Positions 44,040-56,858 of a stretch of DNA of 64,000 nt are shown here, one piece after another. The DNA lies in assembly GCA_949128115.1 (NCBI GenBank), contig OX421961.1:89139277-89203276 (forward strand), read 5' to 3'. Position 1 is the first letter of the stretch, and every line of letters starts with the position of its first letter. The DNA is from Anaspis maculata. Lineage: Eukaryota > Arthropoda > Insecta > Coleoptera > Scraptiidae. The position numbers were made by a program, and so were the translations under genes. The notes under the pieces were generated by a model. It saw nothing but the letters and a program-made list of their open reading frames with translations. It was not told where the DNA came from and did no database searches.

Positions 44040-45256
44040 TGGATTTAATTTTTCACTTATTTCCTATCAAAATTGATCAAGAACCTTTGTGCCTCATGCA
44101 GACATTGCAATAAATATACAAAACATAGAAACCTGACTTCAGATACTCAGTGGCGCAGGCAGGATTTTGTCGTGGGAGGCTGAGCCAATAACTGGGAACG
44201 AAAAGTCCCTTCGAAACTCGAGAAAGGACTAAAATTCTCTAAAAAAAGGCGAAGAATTGGTAATCTGGGGAGAGGCTATAGTCCCGTAGCCCACCACTTG
44301 ACTGCACCGCTGAATTTATAGAACTTCGATATAGGTATCTATTTAGATAGTCACGCAGAAGTGTAAGGTAGGTATTTCCTTCAATACTGCTTTGGTATTG
44401 GAGTCTGATTACCACTTGGCATCACATATTTTAGATCATACAGTTCTGAATAAGAAGTGACGTATAAAAAAAAATGAAGAGAAAAAAAAAACAAAAATAT
44501 CTGCTCTGCAGTAGGTTAGCGGTAACTTTTTAAACCAAAGAAGCCCTTGCAGCGACCTTGTAGGGGCTCTGCAGGATGGTATGGTCCCAAAAGGAAAGGT
44601 AATTGTCTATAAAACCATTATATAAAGTTTCATCACTCAATCATCTAAAATAACGTCGAGAAAAATTTTTACACCTCATAGCCCATGTTCCAAATATTGG
44701 GTGGCTGATAGTTTGACGGGAGCGCGCGCTCCGATGTTTTTGCTTCTGACGCCTTTATTTTTGGAACGCGACTATATGTTATGCGGGATTATATTTTCAG
44801 AATAAATTGAGGAACATTTCTGTGTAAAAAAATCCTTATTTGATATCGTGAATTCAAAAGTTATCGTAAAGGGAACGCGGACACTGACAAATTTCGTCGC
44901 TGTTTTCTGCACATTTTTTTGTTTTCCGGGTTAATTAGGGAAACAGAGTGAGAGTGACGTACATCAAAATGTTGCCCAAGAAATTCTCTATAAATTGACG
45001 TCAGAACCTGCCATCAAGACCGTATATTTTTTGAGAAAATTCAGTTTTTGTAAGTGATAAAATCCCTTGAAAAATCGGACCTTCTCGAGGTTTGATGGCA
45101 AAAAACTCGATGTCGGTACCTCGCGATTTTGCTGAAATTTATATATTCTGAAGCCTGATGTTTTCTCAATCGAATAGTGATGGTTCCAGAGTGTTATACT
45201 CCAAAAAAAAATAACTCGTTAAGGAGACGCGTTAGCGAGCTTCAACCGCTCCACTA

Positions 45257-48200
45257 ATAGAGGGTACTCTGCATATTGACATAAATATATTATAAATGTA
45301 AAGCTCCACATCAATGTCTTAATTATTATCATTGGTACGTTCGACTAATTAGACAATCTATGTACCTATATTGTTTAGACTTTTGTTTAAAGCTCAAACA
45401 GTCTTCATAGGAATGGCATAGTCATAATTAGCGGGTAAGTAAATAAGTCTTCCTTCCCCCTGGCGCGTGGTGTGATTAGCTCTGGAAGGCCATTCCGTAA
45501 TGAGGAATGCTTATTCTGTTTAACTGTGTACATCAATTTAGCTCATGGTGTGTAATTCTCCACATTAGTGTTTGTCATAAACACTGCGGATTTGGATTAA
45601 ATAATCGTCACACATGCATGCTCTCTCTCTCTCTGTATCTTTCCCTCACCCCTCAAAGTTTGAACTTGGAATAGAATACCTGAAGATGGAGAATAATTGA
45701 GAAGCCGCAAAAATGTGACGCAAATCATTAAATATGTAGATAATGGCTTTGAGTATAAATACTCACGATTTTTTCTCGTGGAACGATAATACATAAAGGG
45801 TGTTACTATTCCTGTTAAATCCAGAACAGAGTTTGGAATTCAAACTACAAAAGGCTTGAAACAAGGCTACAAAAGTGCCTTGAAAATATTGAAAGCAGTT
45901 TAGGTTGTTTATTTTCGGAAATATGAGATGTCAAAGGATGGGACTTCAAGCCCCATCCATATGTAACTATTTTTGTAATCTCTTTAAAACCAACTAAAAG
46001 GCAATTTTTTAAAATTGTTCATTGTATTTTTGAATTTTATTTTTTAAAGGTACAGGACGAGTCATCAATTTTGTATTCTATTTGGAGAAATCATTTTGGC
46101 AACGCCACAACAAAACTTCAAAAAAAATGTGTAACATCATGAGGAAAAGGGACAGCTTTATCTGCTTGACTTGATAAGGTCAGGCTTTAGATAGTGTACA
46201 GGGTGTCAAAAATTATTCTCAACAAAAATCCAATCCAATATTTTAGAAAATATGCACTTCAGGTAAGAATTGCACGTACGTTAATGTAGTCGGACCACAG
46301 GCAGATCACTAAAAAAATACAAACAGTGCCATTTAAATAATTTTTGTGTTGCACCAAAATGTCAACAATTTTATACTTTCCTGAATCTGTTTCAAAGGCT
46401 TATAAGAATATTTTATAATATATAAAGTGTTGAATTCGAAAAAAAAGATTTGACATACGTACCTGAGTTATGCCTCACCTTGTATAATCTTAAATATTTT
46501 TGGGTGATGCAGAATGAAAAATGATGTGAATTGAATTGAATGTGATGAGCGTTTGAATAATATCTTATAATCTTGAACGGTTGAAACTAAACGTAGTGTT
46601 CCGATCTCTCACAATTGACTCACTTTCTATTTGGGATAAGAGACTTACAATAATTAAAATGTTGGCAATTGACTCCTCTTTGGGCCCTTTTCGCCGAATG
46701 TGCCAGAAATTAGGCCCGCATGCTTAATAGGAGGAGTTAGGAGTTATCACATAAAATAATATCGTTCACAAATTGAATATTTCAATCAACTTTTAACATT
46801 GAACCAGTGAACCTAAATATATCTTAAAACCTGGACAAAATTCAAACTCTAATACAAAACAAAACAAAAATCGAAAGAAAAATGAGAAAATCTTCAAACT
46901 ACAAACACATTCAACGCTCCCCTCAGGTCTCATGGATGTCCTGACGTCCTGTCTACCAAAATGACAACTTAAGACCAGGACAGTAAGGCGCCAGTTTCAA
47001 AATGGGCCTTGTTCTCCGATGGGCCTCTACACCCTCCGGCATCGTTGTTGGATATTGTTATTTTCTTTAAAGAAATGGTTTTGAAATGAGGTCCTGCTGG
47101 CTGACACAATCAAATTACTGTATTTGGCAACAATCATAAACGCACCTATGTTAAGAGTATGTTCCCGGTAAGTACATTATTTAGCATGTGATTTAACGAT
47201 TGTATCTGTAGCGGATGATGAGTTGAGCAAAGAGTGACAATTACATGAATTATAAGTTTAACGCGCAGCCTCAATTAGACGTTGGACGCCAACGAACTGT
47301 GATCATTAACGCCACCGTACTAACTGAGGAGCTGAAGGAGGTTTCGTCGCCAGCTAATTCAAGAAATTAACGAAATTATACAGAGGACGCATTAAGGGAC
47401 TTCCAAAAGCGTATAAATCTTTTCAACGAAACGTTATAGTTCATCAATAAATATGAAATCCCGTGCATCCCGAAGAGGAAGTCGAAGAATATAGGTGGGC
47501 ATACGGGTATCCGCCGCAATTCAAGTGAATAAAAGGAGGCCATGCCCACTTTGACATGTTGAATCCGCGTGTCGAATGCGTAAGAAGAGATCGAATCGAA
47601 TAAATCACCCCCGGGACGTGGGGAAAAATTAAAATCCCTCTCTGGTGGTGCGGCGGTGGTGAAAAGCGAGAGTGATTAAAGCCGTATTCAACCCAAACTC
47701 ACGACATACGAATGTAACAACTATATTGAGCAAACATAAACATCACTTGTAAAAATAACAATATTTGAGCATAATGTTGACAGGTGGGTTGTAGGTCTAA
47801 CAAATTTAATCTTAAATTCAAATTTGAACAGATCAAACGCAGTGCGCGCGATGGGCCAATATTTAGTTATTTGCCCGAGCACACAACTTGTTGACTGCGT
47901 AAATACAGGGAACCATTGTTTCCTTTTTTATATAAATTTACTATAAGCGGATTAATTTGAGGCACGCGATATTAATTCGGTGAAAAATGCCCGAGCCACG
48001 GACCAGAAGAACCCGACGACGCGTTCGGATATCCCGTTCCACAAGCATCATCATCATCAGTGCGGCAATTTCGATTTTCCCAGAGAGTCCTAGTATATGA
48101 AGTCCTGGAGATTCGTACTATTCAAATGGATCAAGAATTTTGAAGCACCTGTTCCTAATATGTACCGAATTTTACAAACCTATTATCTATTATAAAAATT

Positions 48201-48849
48201 ATGTCACTTGTATAAAAGTCTACCTGTGCTTAAAAATTCCTACATCCACTTACCGAATAGCAATTCGAATCAATGAAAAGATTTAGATTAGAAGTGCAAA
48301 GCTCTGCGAAGTAATAAGTAATCCATCCGCATAAATCTCCCTCCGTGGATTTTTATCAATATACATATATCTAGTATGACAGAAACAAAAACTCCAAAAT
48401 GAAAATATTTACCGTTAAAGTATTTTATGGAATGTTTTGTTATACAAAGCACAACATGAACATATACAAACAATGACTGTGATTGAGTGCACCTCATAAA
48501 CAATACAACAGCAACAATGTCATTGCCCAGTATATTCTGGAAAAGCACACATAATGCTAATGTGCAGGTTATAAAACCAACATTCATATGAATCAAAAAG
48601 CATAATAATTAAAAAAATATTTTTTCGAAGCAGAGCAAATAAGAATAAGTCAAGCTTACATGCGGCAAAACTGAATACTTTACAACTTGCAGCATAGCAG
48701 ATAACTTGCGAAAATGTATAAATACAGACTTTTTGTTTAATGTGTTAGATCCTAGAGTCCTAGTGAAATTAGTGAATAATACTAGATACAAGGATAAATA
48801 ATTTCAAAATCATCAAGTCGCCAATTCTCAATCATCAAATCAAACTCAC
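45257..48849. other. unassigned stretch
   Basis: Holds a short (CT)7 run at 45621-45634, a possible small CAGGGTG element (46199-46482) and otherwise no repeat or domain. A short basic frame at about 47988-48100 (MPEPRTRRTRRRVRIS) is noted but unsupported. The 48288-48596 and 48609-48791 minus frames are AT-driven and unrecognised. Confidence 0.35.
46199..46482. mobile_element. possible small CAGGGTG-type element, TA flanks
   Basis: CAGGGTG at 46199 and CACCTTG ending at 46482 are short inverted ends, each followed or preceded by TA (46197-46198, 46483-46484). The arms do not pair beyond 7-8 bp, so the call rests on end motifs alone. Confidence 0.35.
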
Positions 48850-49000
48850 TCATCATTTTAAGGAGGTGAACTTTGAGGTGTCCGGAGTTTCACATACTCA
48901 CTTCAAACAAATCGGCGAAGGGAATGTTTCAGAAGCTCCTCGGCGCTTTGTTCCAGAATAAATCTCAAGACGAAACATATGAACTGGCGGGAGACTGCAC

Positions 49001-49042
49001 TGCTACATCTGTGGAAGAGTAGGGCATTTGCAAAGTGACTGC
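49001..49042 (+). pseudogene. gag zinc knuckle (CCHC) fragment
   Basis: TGCTACATCTGT... encodes CYICGRVGHLQSDC, a perfect C-x2-C-x4-H-x4-C nucleocapsid knuckle. In retroelements this binds the packaged RNA. The frame continues open to 49342, but the residues that follow match nothing I recognise. The protease region that should come next is not identifiable before the insertion at 50219. Confidence 0.75.
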
Positions 49043-50218
49043 GGGCAACGACCCAGTTCAGTACAGACCATTCTAGATTGGAACGAGGAACTGATAATCG
49101 AGAACGACGCAACCAGAATTACCAGAAAACATAATTTCGGTCAGCGCTGGTCGCTGGATGGTAATCTTCAGTACTCCAGAAGCTCCATCGTTTCATTACT
49201 GAAGAGATCTGCTAATAGTTTTCTTTTTGATGCAAACTTCCATGCATGGGTGCATATGCGTCATCGACTCATCGAAACAGAAGCCACAGCATCTGTTTTT
49301 CGCTGTGACGCTCTTCGAGGTCAACACGTAGCTCCAGTTTAATAAACAGCACACACTTGACACTGCAGCTACAGAAGAACCTGCTTGCCTGTACAGAAAA
49401 ACTAAAGTTAACCTTAACATTGGATAGTTTCTGCCAAGAAAAAATGTTATTGCTGCGGACACGACTGCATACTCGGCTTTGTGCTTCATGAACCGGCACT
49501 GCTGAACCCGATGTAGCTGCTACTGAAATAGTTATGGCGAAGACGCTCATCAACATGGACGTGTCACAAGCGACATTTTCTCCGGCGACTTGAACGCATG
49601 TCAGGTAGAACCATGGATTAACCTTCGTATATCAGGAGTCAGATAGACCACACACTGCGACCGTGAAATGGATAAAAGTACATTATGAGTATTTGGGCTC
49701 TCATAAATAAAAAAAGAACTAAACGAATCATCCGATAGCCTCTGTACAGCTGGTAGCATCTGAACGGCCTTACAGTCAGAACCCAGCACAGCAGGCTTCT
49801 GTCTAGTACCCTGGAAACCCAAGCCGTACTAGACGGGCCACTTACCACACACAGCCCCCAGTACCCGGTCCCTGCCGACGTACTGCGCCATCAAGTCAAG
49901 CCCCGGAAAACCTCAGCAGGCAAGGCTGAGAGGCCTGGATCTAGGCGTGCAATGAACTCAGACGCATAGACACTCAGACGGAGGTGCACTCTGAGTTCTG
50001 AGTCCACCTAGCCTCCACTCAAACGGCAGAACTGCGCACTAGTAGGTACAACCCACTTACCGTGTACTCAGGCCAAAGATACTCACAAAAAGCTCCTTTG
50101 CAAAGAGTATGTGGTATTGCTCGGTACTTGCACTGGTAACTTAAGATTGCACTATGACTCTTTTTGAACTTCTTATTGATATTCACTTTGCTCTGTAAGT
50201 CCCACTGGCCAGCTTATA

Positions 50219-51389
50219 CAGGGTGATTCATGAGTGACCTTACATAGGCTAATGGGAGATAGAGGACTTCAAGGCGAGTCAGGATCCACTGAGGAAATTT
50301 TGTTTTCTCCATTGGTTACGAAGATACAGGGTGTTTTGTGTGATTCGTGTGAAACTTTGATCAGCGATATTTCTGAAACGGCTGAAGATATTGTGTTGAA
50401 ATTTACCAGTAATATTTCTCTGCTGGAACTTATCCAGAAGTCAGACCGGGTGAGTCAAAATCCAGGGCCGGAATTGAAAAAATGTGCCCCTTTTTTATTT
50501 GATCAAAAAGTACATTTTCTGACCGCTTTTCTGAAAAACTGTTATCGGATTCGAAAAGCTAAGGAAAAATGCTTCAAGAGTCACTCTTCAATTTAGATGG
50601 CACACCAAGACCGTTTCGACAAAAAAATTACAAGTAATATTTGTGGGTAAGTTTCCATTTTTGACCGGACATAATCGACTTATTGTTTGATTGAATTCAT
50701 CAAAACTCATTTTTTAGCTTGTCTCTGTGGGACAGAAGGGCTTGGTAGTAAGAAAAATTCCATAGCCGGAATTTTTTTTTGACGATCAAATCGAGTCTAA
50801 TTTTGGTTTCGCTCTCGATTTTGTCTAAAAAAAAATTGTCAGCTCTAAATTTTTTTTTTCAACCAAGCCCTTCTATTCAACAGAGACAAGCCAAAAAATG
50901 AATTTTAATGAATTCAATCAAACAATGAGTCGATTATGTCCGGTCGAAAATGAGAACTCACCCACAAATTTTACTTTTAATTTTATTGTCGAAACGGTAT
51001 AGGTGTGCCATCTAAATTGAAGAGTGATTCTTGAAGCATTTTTCCTTAGCTTTTTGAATCCGATAGCAGTTTTTTAGAAAAGCGGTCAGAAAATGTACTT
51101 TTTGATGAAACAAAAAAGGAGCACCTTTTTTCTAGCCCGGCCCTGGATTTTGACTTACCCGGTATGGCTTCGGGATGAGTTCCAACAGAGAAATATTACT
51201 GGTGAATTTCAACAAAATACCTTTGGCCGTTTCAGAAATATCGCTTATCAAAGTTTCATACGAAACACACAAAACACCCTGTATCTTCGTAACCATCGGA
51301 GAAAATAAAATTTCTTCAGTGGATCCTGACTCGCCTCAAAGTCCTCTATCTCCCATTAGCCTATGTAAGGTCACTCATGAATCACCCTG
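50219..51389. mobile_element. 1.17-kb foldback, CAGGGTGATTCATGAG ends, TA duplication, inserted in the gypsy remnant
   Basis: CAGGGTGATTCATGAGTGAC (50219) and GTCACTCATGAATCACCCTG (to 51389) begin arms that pair to the centre near 50805. TA lies on both flanks (50217-50218, 51390-51391). A second CAGGGTG...CACCCTG pair (about 50325 and 51279) lies inside. The 120-codon frame at 50234-50596 is a by-product of the arm. Confidence 0.85.
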
Positions 51390-51547
51390 TATAGGTCTCT
51401 GAATGCCCTTATAGGTAGAATTGAGCGTACGTCATCAGTAACAAAAAAGGGAAAGATCGGGAGTGCATATATCCAAACAACTCGAATTTCGAGATGGCTC
51501 GTCTATTGAAAAACAAAGCTATTTATATGCACAATATTTACACAATA

Positions 51548-52145
51548 GGGTCCTTGCACGATTTTTTTTTATTGCCTTCAATGATGCTTTGGTAGCCAAA
51601 TAGCACCACAGACTGAACGGTTTTTTGAAAATCCTAATATATTATTTTATTTTGTAAATTTAAAACACAAAAACTGTAAGGCATGCAACTTCCACGCACC
51701 AATGTGTCAGTCGCGGGATGACGTCATCGTGCCCCAGGCTGGGGCTACTTGATTCTACACTAACAGATTGCGACTACGAATTTTAAATGTTTGACATATC
51801 TCACTGTCACCGTCTCAGACGTCTGTGGGGCTGACGCTCAATTCAGGTCGAAAAGCGCGCAGCACGAGCTTGGGGATGGCCCTGACACGGGAGCAAGGGC
51901 GACGTCGCTGTTCGCGGCTCCAAAATTGAAATAGGTCTGTAAAATAATGAGGATTTGAATTTTCTCGGGGTTTCAGGGCGCAGGGCTGTAACCTCGCAAA
52001 GAAAAAAAACTTGCAAACGAAAAATAGAACTCTCGGGTTGACGTCATCGTGATCATATAAAGTCATTGTGGTCAAATTATTGTGGATAACGTTTTTAATG
52101 ATTTTATGAAGTAATCGTCTTGATATAAAGTTTATGCAAGGACCC
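51548..52145. mobile_element. 0.6-kb element with short GGGTCCTTGCA ends, TA duplication
   Basis: GGGTCCTTGCA (51548) and TGCAAGGACCC (to 52145) are inverted, each flanked by TA (51546-51547, 52146-52147). The arms do not pair further. It lies between the gag and reverse-transcriptase remnants of the gypsy element. Confidence 0.6.
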
Positions 52146-52457
52146 TATTGGGCACGTATTTGCAAAACATAGAGGTACTAGAGTTTCGCGAGCGTTCCCT
52201 TCCGGATTGTCGGTATTTTTCTGGATAATAGGCGCCGACTGAATCACGCCTTGTTACAGACGGAACCAAGATCTCGATAAGAGTCATGAACTCGAACGAG
52301 ACAGGCAGGGCAATAGGTACGGCAAGAAGAGGCCCTGGTCGAGTGTCATCATATGCATACGGTGGTGTGTATCTCACGCTGCTAAGAGGAGACTTTTAGG
52401 GCTGCATCCCACAAGCATTTGGAAGCATGTGCTTCACTGACTGGAACCATCTGACGA

Positions 52458-53170
52458 ATGAGAAGAGAGAACTTGCAACACAAATCAAAAATCACTCCAA
52501 GGCAACAAGGCAAGGAAAATCCTACAGGTTGGACCAGCGTGATACAGCACCACATCAACACTGAGCACGTCGCTCCAATTCGTCAAGTGCCAAAACACCT
52601 ACCACTGACGAAGCAGGAAGAAGCTTCAAAGCTTCTGAAGAAGGTGTTTGTCGACTATGTCGTAGAGGAATCCACGAGTCAATGGTCACCAGCACCACCG
52701 GTCGTTTTAGTCACCAGAAAAATGGCACCACGTGTTTCTGTATAGACTACCGGAAGCTCAACCATCTCACCAAGAAAGGCAGCTAGCTATCTTCTGCCAC
52801 GATTTGATGACAGCTTGACCACCTTGTCCGGAGCGAAATAGTTTTCGACGCTTGACTTGAGAAGTGGCAATTATTAGCAAGTTGGATTTCATCCCGATGC
52901 GATGTCGACAAAGAGAAGACCGTATTTTTTGCTAGAAGTGGATTGTTCCAGATCACTGTCATGCCCTTTGGGCTCTGTGGTGCACCGGCTACGCTCGAGC
53001 GCTTAACATAGTGTGCTGCGAACCATTTCAAGCTCATCTCGGACAACTGTTAAGATATACAGAGAAACTGCAGCATTATGACTTCAAAATCCAACACCAG
53101 CCAAGTAAAAGTCGTGGAAATGCAGACGCTCTTCCCCGAAAGCCATATAGAGACAACTGCAAGCCCCGCC
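52458..53170 (+). pseudogene. gypsy reverse transcriptase / RNase H remnant with a large internal deletion
   Basis: The N-terminal fingers are legible: TSVIQHHINTEHVAPIRQV and SQWSPAPPVVLVTRKMAP (52540-52735). After a stop and a shift come DYRKLNHLTKK and then DKEKTVFFARSGLFQ with VMPFGLCGAPATLERL (about 52903-53005). The segment that normally follows, with the YxDD catalytic box and most of RNase H, is missing. The next readable part, LLRYTEKLQHYDFKIQHQPS and GNADALPRKPY (53044-53145), is the C-terminal end of RNase H. The deletion and the stops make this inactive. Confidence 0.8.
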
Positions 53171-53424
53171 CGAAAGTGGAGCAGCGGAAAGCACTTCAGG
53201 TCAGAGCAATATCTGTTGAGATGTCAGGGAACTCGACTACAGCTTTCGGTGAACAAATAGCAACAAGAAGATTCAGCTTTTGGCTCGCTGGCGGAAGAAA
53301 AAGCTCGAACAAAACAGACCGGAATGGGCAGAGATCTCAAGAGGAGGACCGGAGTTTAAGCTCTTTGTCGGAGAACGGGTTGTCGAAAAGAGTTTAGGAA
53401 TCAGATGGGAAGCAGGATGTTTCG

Positions 53425-54370
53425 CAATTGGTGCTTCCCAAGAAACGAGTAGAAGATGTCCTGAGGGAGATGCATGATAACGCTACTGAAGGATATCTTG
53501 CCGTCAGTAAGGAGCGATGGCGAAGATACGTGTGGAGTTCTACTGAGTCAGCTGCCGGCACAACGTGGAAGCCTGGTGTCGACAGAACGAGAGGTCTGTG
53601 CAGCTGGCAAGGGGTCAAGAATTTGTAACCGAAGGCAGCTGAAAATTAATTACGTGGGGAGACCTTTTGAACGTATATTCATCGACATGGCCGCACCGTT
53701 CCCTACGACAGGAGATGGCAATTAGTACATTTTAGTCCCAAGTGACCGAAATCATACCACCCGCCCAAGCAAGAGACTCCAACCGTATATAATGAGTATA
53801 CTGGTCGATAACTTGATCTGTCGGCTCGAAGTGCCACTGGAGCTGCACTCCAACGTCTCCAACCAAGAAAGAAATTTCGAATCAAATGTGTCACAAGGCA
53901 TCTGTGCTTTTTTCGAAATACGGAAGACCTGAACGATACGTTTTCACCCACGTTCTGATAAAATGGTGGAGGAGTTCAGGAGGACGATGGAACAGCATTT
54001 GTCAAAAGTCGTCGTCGAACATCAGTGAATCTGGAATTGTCACCTACAGCTATTCCTGATGGTTCAACGGAGTGCCATCCATGACACAACAGGAAAATTA
54101 TCGGCACTTATGATTTTTTGGCCGTAAACAGACTTGCAGTTTGGCGGACCCAACAAATGTTCCGGAGTACGTCAATGATTTAAGACAAAAAATGGGCAAT
54201 GTACGCACAAGGTAGTAGAGGTGATGAAGGATCCGTTTTACGACCGACAGGATCAAGAAGAAATATGGCTTGAAGGCCGACACTGGAAGATTCCAAGAAG
54301 GTGGCCTGTGGCTGTACAATCCCCAATAACGCAAGAAAAGAGCTCCCAAAAGTTCACAGCGGAGTGCGAG
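53425..54370 (+). pseudogene. gypsy integrase remnant
   Basis: MHDNATEGYLAVSKERW (about 53470) corresponds to the zinc-binding H..GHLG..K segment, with Tyr in place of the second His. VGRPFERIFIDMAAPFPTTG (53655-53720) contains the first catalytic Asp region. ICRLEVPLELHSN (about 53820) marks the second, where the usual HSDQG is altered. MVEEFRRTMEQHLSKVV (53963-54013) marks the segment with the catalytic Glu. GRFQEGGLWLYNPQ (about 54290), in another frame, is the C-terminal tail typical of gypsy integrases. Stops and shifts separate these pieces. Confidence 0.8.
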
Positions 54371-55432
54371 ATCTAAGTGCAACAATTTATGTGACTTATG
54401 ATTAATTATAATAAGAGAATATTAGAGTACTCGGAATACCAGAGAGATCTGTGGGTGGAGCCTAACTACGCCAGCTGAGTTCATCTAGAGGTGTACCTAG
54501 ATTTGCAGTGGGATTTAAGGTTCGCCTGTGACCTAGTATTGGTCCACCACTCCAGCTGACGGTGCTGCTTTCCCTATTTCAACACACGGACTCGTCCAAA
54601 ACGAGTTTTGTTTTTTAGTGGAGTCGGTACGATTTTTTTCGCTGCAAATTTGAGGAATGCAATGCCCTTTGGCATACATGTTCTCTGAAGATTTTCGAGC
54701 AATTTTTCTCGAGGCGATTTTTCAAATTTCCGTGCAGAGGCCGTATACAGGGTGAAATATAAAAAAAATGTAAAAGTTTGTATTTAATGAACCAGACCAG
54801 GTAGAATTATGCGAGTATCGTCATAAGATGCCCAATTTCAAAATGAAAAAGGTGCAATGAGCAGTTCTGACAGTTCTACCATATTTTCTGAAAAATCATG
54901 AAAAAACTGAAAATTGTCAAAAAAATGATTTTTTCAAATAAATCAGTCATTTTTCAAAGCATTGGAGTACAACTTGGTATTTCTACCATAACTCATGTTT
55001 CAAATGATATGTGGTGGAAAGTATCTATCTAGTAATGCTATTTTCAAAAATAAGACTGTCAACTTTTTTTTTCTTGTGATCGCCATCTTGAGTCTCACCA
55101 TAGCTGAATGGTTTCAACAGTGAGTGGTAATCATCAGAATGACGTCATGGAACAATTCAAGTGGGTAAAAGACGACCTCACATAGAGCAATAACTTCTTC
55201 GCCGAGAAAAGCAGTGCACTCGATTTTCTGCTTTTCACAAAATTTTATCGCTCACGATGGCTGATGTGACCATGGGATGGGTGAGATAGCTATGGTGTTA
55301 TGGTGCGTGATTGTTTGTTAGATGGTTCGCCAAAATTCTTGGCCGCAAGTTGAGTGGTTTGTGTTTAGTGGCTTTTTAAACAAAATATGTGCCACTTTTT
55401 TACGAAAAATACAAAAATAAACAGGGTGTCGT

Positions 55433-55741
55433 ATGTATCTTATACCTCATTGTGAAAAACCTGCCGAAGGAATTTTTGCGATTATTAGTGGATATGCTTC
55501 TTATAGATATATTTGGTGGTCACCGACTTCAAAAAGTGATAAAGATGCATCCAAGTACTCTGGGGTGGACGTGAAAGATGTTATTGCAGTTGAAAATTTT
55601 AAAAAGTACGAGAGAGAAATCTCTATTTATGTTCACCACTTTGTGGAAATCTGCATGGGAATAGGCACAATTGGTTCTGGGATTGGTTCTTTCCGAAATA
55701 AATGTGTCATTAACTCATCAAACCACTGGTATCTTATGTGA
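55433..55741 (+). CDS. unidentified frame in the left arm (partner of 57224-56859)
   Basis: I do not recognise this protein. It reads from MYLIPHCEKPAEGIFAIISG to CVINSSNHWYLM, 102 codons, with about 92 matching the right-arm frame apart from four substitutions. All four change the amino acid (I/F, V/M, Y/S, I/T), so comparison of the two arms shows no sign of selection on the protein. The frame ends early because ~110 bp present in the other arm are missing here. It may be a captured coding fragment, or simply an open stretch of arm sequence. Confidence 0.3.
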   Translation: MYLIPHCEKPAEGIFAIISGYASYRYIWWSPTSKSDKDASKYSGVDVKDVIAVENFKKYEREISIYVHHFVEICMGIGTIGSGIGSFRNKCVINSSNHWYLM

Positions 55742-56858
55742 CTGCACATCCCTGTTGTAAATGCACATGCAAAACCATAAAAAAAAACAGAACCTGGATT
55801 TTTTTATGGTTTCAGATGTGTTCAGTGTAGGTTTTTGTCCGGTGTAATTCCCATCTAAAATGTTGAAATCCCATCTAAGCTTGAAGTTGACCGCTCGGGA
55901 AAGTAAGGGTAGTTGTTCTCGACGTTCTCGTCGGCAAGAGGCTGGGACCCTTCGTCTACCATCCAGTTGGAAATAATTCTTACGAAATGACGACATTAAG
56001 AGCGACCTTTTCGACTTGCTAGCCCTTGACTTCTTGAAGAACTTTGAACAATTACATATAGTGACCAATGTTTGTGACGTGATAGAATCAAACTCGGCAG
56101 TAGGGATAGCCCTAGCCGGCTAACTCTGCACTATCGAGGAAGCAGATGGACGATGGACGCATCATTAGTCATGCAGAAGATATGACTTTTCTTGAGCTAC
56201 ATGGATAATTGTTTGTACTGTTGATTCCGATGTAATTGAAGAATTGTAGATACTTCGGGTCCTCGCAATTCGCAAACGGTGAAAGAAAATATCTACACCG
56301 AAAGTACAATCACATCGGAATCAACAGTACAAACAATAAACGATGTACCTCCAAAAAAAGTCATATCTTTTGCATGGCCAAGATGCGTCCATCTGCTTGC
56401 TCGATAGTGCACAGTTAGCCGGCTAGGGCTGTTTCTGCTGCCGAGTTTGATTCTATCACGTCACAAACATTGGTCACTATATGTAATTGTTCAAAGTTCT
56501 TCAAGGAGTCAAGGGCTAGCAAGTCGAAAAGGTCACTCTTAATGTCGTCATTTCGTAAGAATTATTTCTAACTAGATGGTAGACGAAGGGTCTCAGCCAC
56601 CTGCCGACGAGAGCGTCAAGAACAAACTACCTACCTTTTCTTTTCCGAGCGGTCAACTTCAAGCTTAGATGGGATTTCAACATTTTAGATAGGAATTACA
56701 CCGGACAAGAACCTATACTAAACACATCTGGAACCATAAATAATCCAAGTTCTGTTTTTTTTTATGGTTTCGCATGTGCGTTTACAACAGAGATGTGCAG
56801 TCACATAAGATACCAGTGGTTTATCATTGAAACCAGAAATATACAATGGTATAGATAT

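Larger units (their letters stand above)
42193..45254. mobile_element. 3.06-kb foldback with 1.1-kb arms and a gene fragment in its loop, TA duplication
   Basis: GTGGAGCGGTTGAAGCTCGC (42193) and GCGAGCTTCAACCGCTCCAC (to 45254) start arms of about 1116 bp (42193-43308 and 44138-45254). The arms are nearly identical in inverted orientation, with only scattered substitutions (for example ATCGCAAGGTACC versus GGTACCTCGCGAT). TA flanks both ends (42191-42192, 45255-45256). The 829-bp loop carries a spliced protein-coding fragment (43348-44039) and AATAAA at 44109. No transposase is visible in the arms. Confidence 0.9.
48850..54420 (+). mobile_element. degenerate Ty3/gypsy-like LTR retrotransposon, interrupted by two DNA elements
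   Basis: In order on the plus strand there are a gag-type zinc knuckle (49001-49042), reverse-transcriptase segments (about 52530-53010), the end of RNase H (53011-53150) and integrase segments (53425-54370). That order is the Ty3/gypsy one. Frames are broken by many stops and shifts. The interval also contains two later insertions, 50219-51389 and 51548-52145. I could not find a convincing pair of long terminal repeats, so both outer limits are approximate. Confidence 0.75.

Noticed and set aside
47988..48100. Short Arg-rich frame MPEPRTRRTRRRV...
   Set aside because: About 34 codons, with no splice context or homologue that I recognise.
49196..49848. Minus-strand frames opposite the gypsy gag region
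   Set aside because: Antisense to a retroelement remnant and without recognisable motifs.
50234..50596. 120-codon frame MTLHRLMGDRG...
   Set aside because: Lies entirely in one foldback arm, and its mirror lies in the other; no domain and no independent support.
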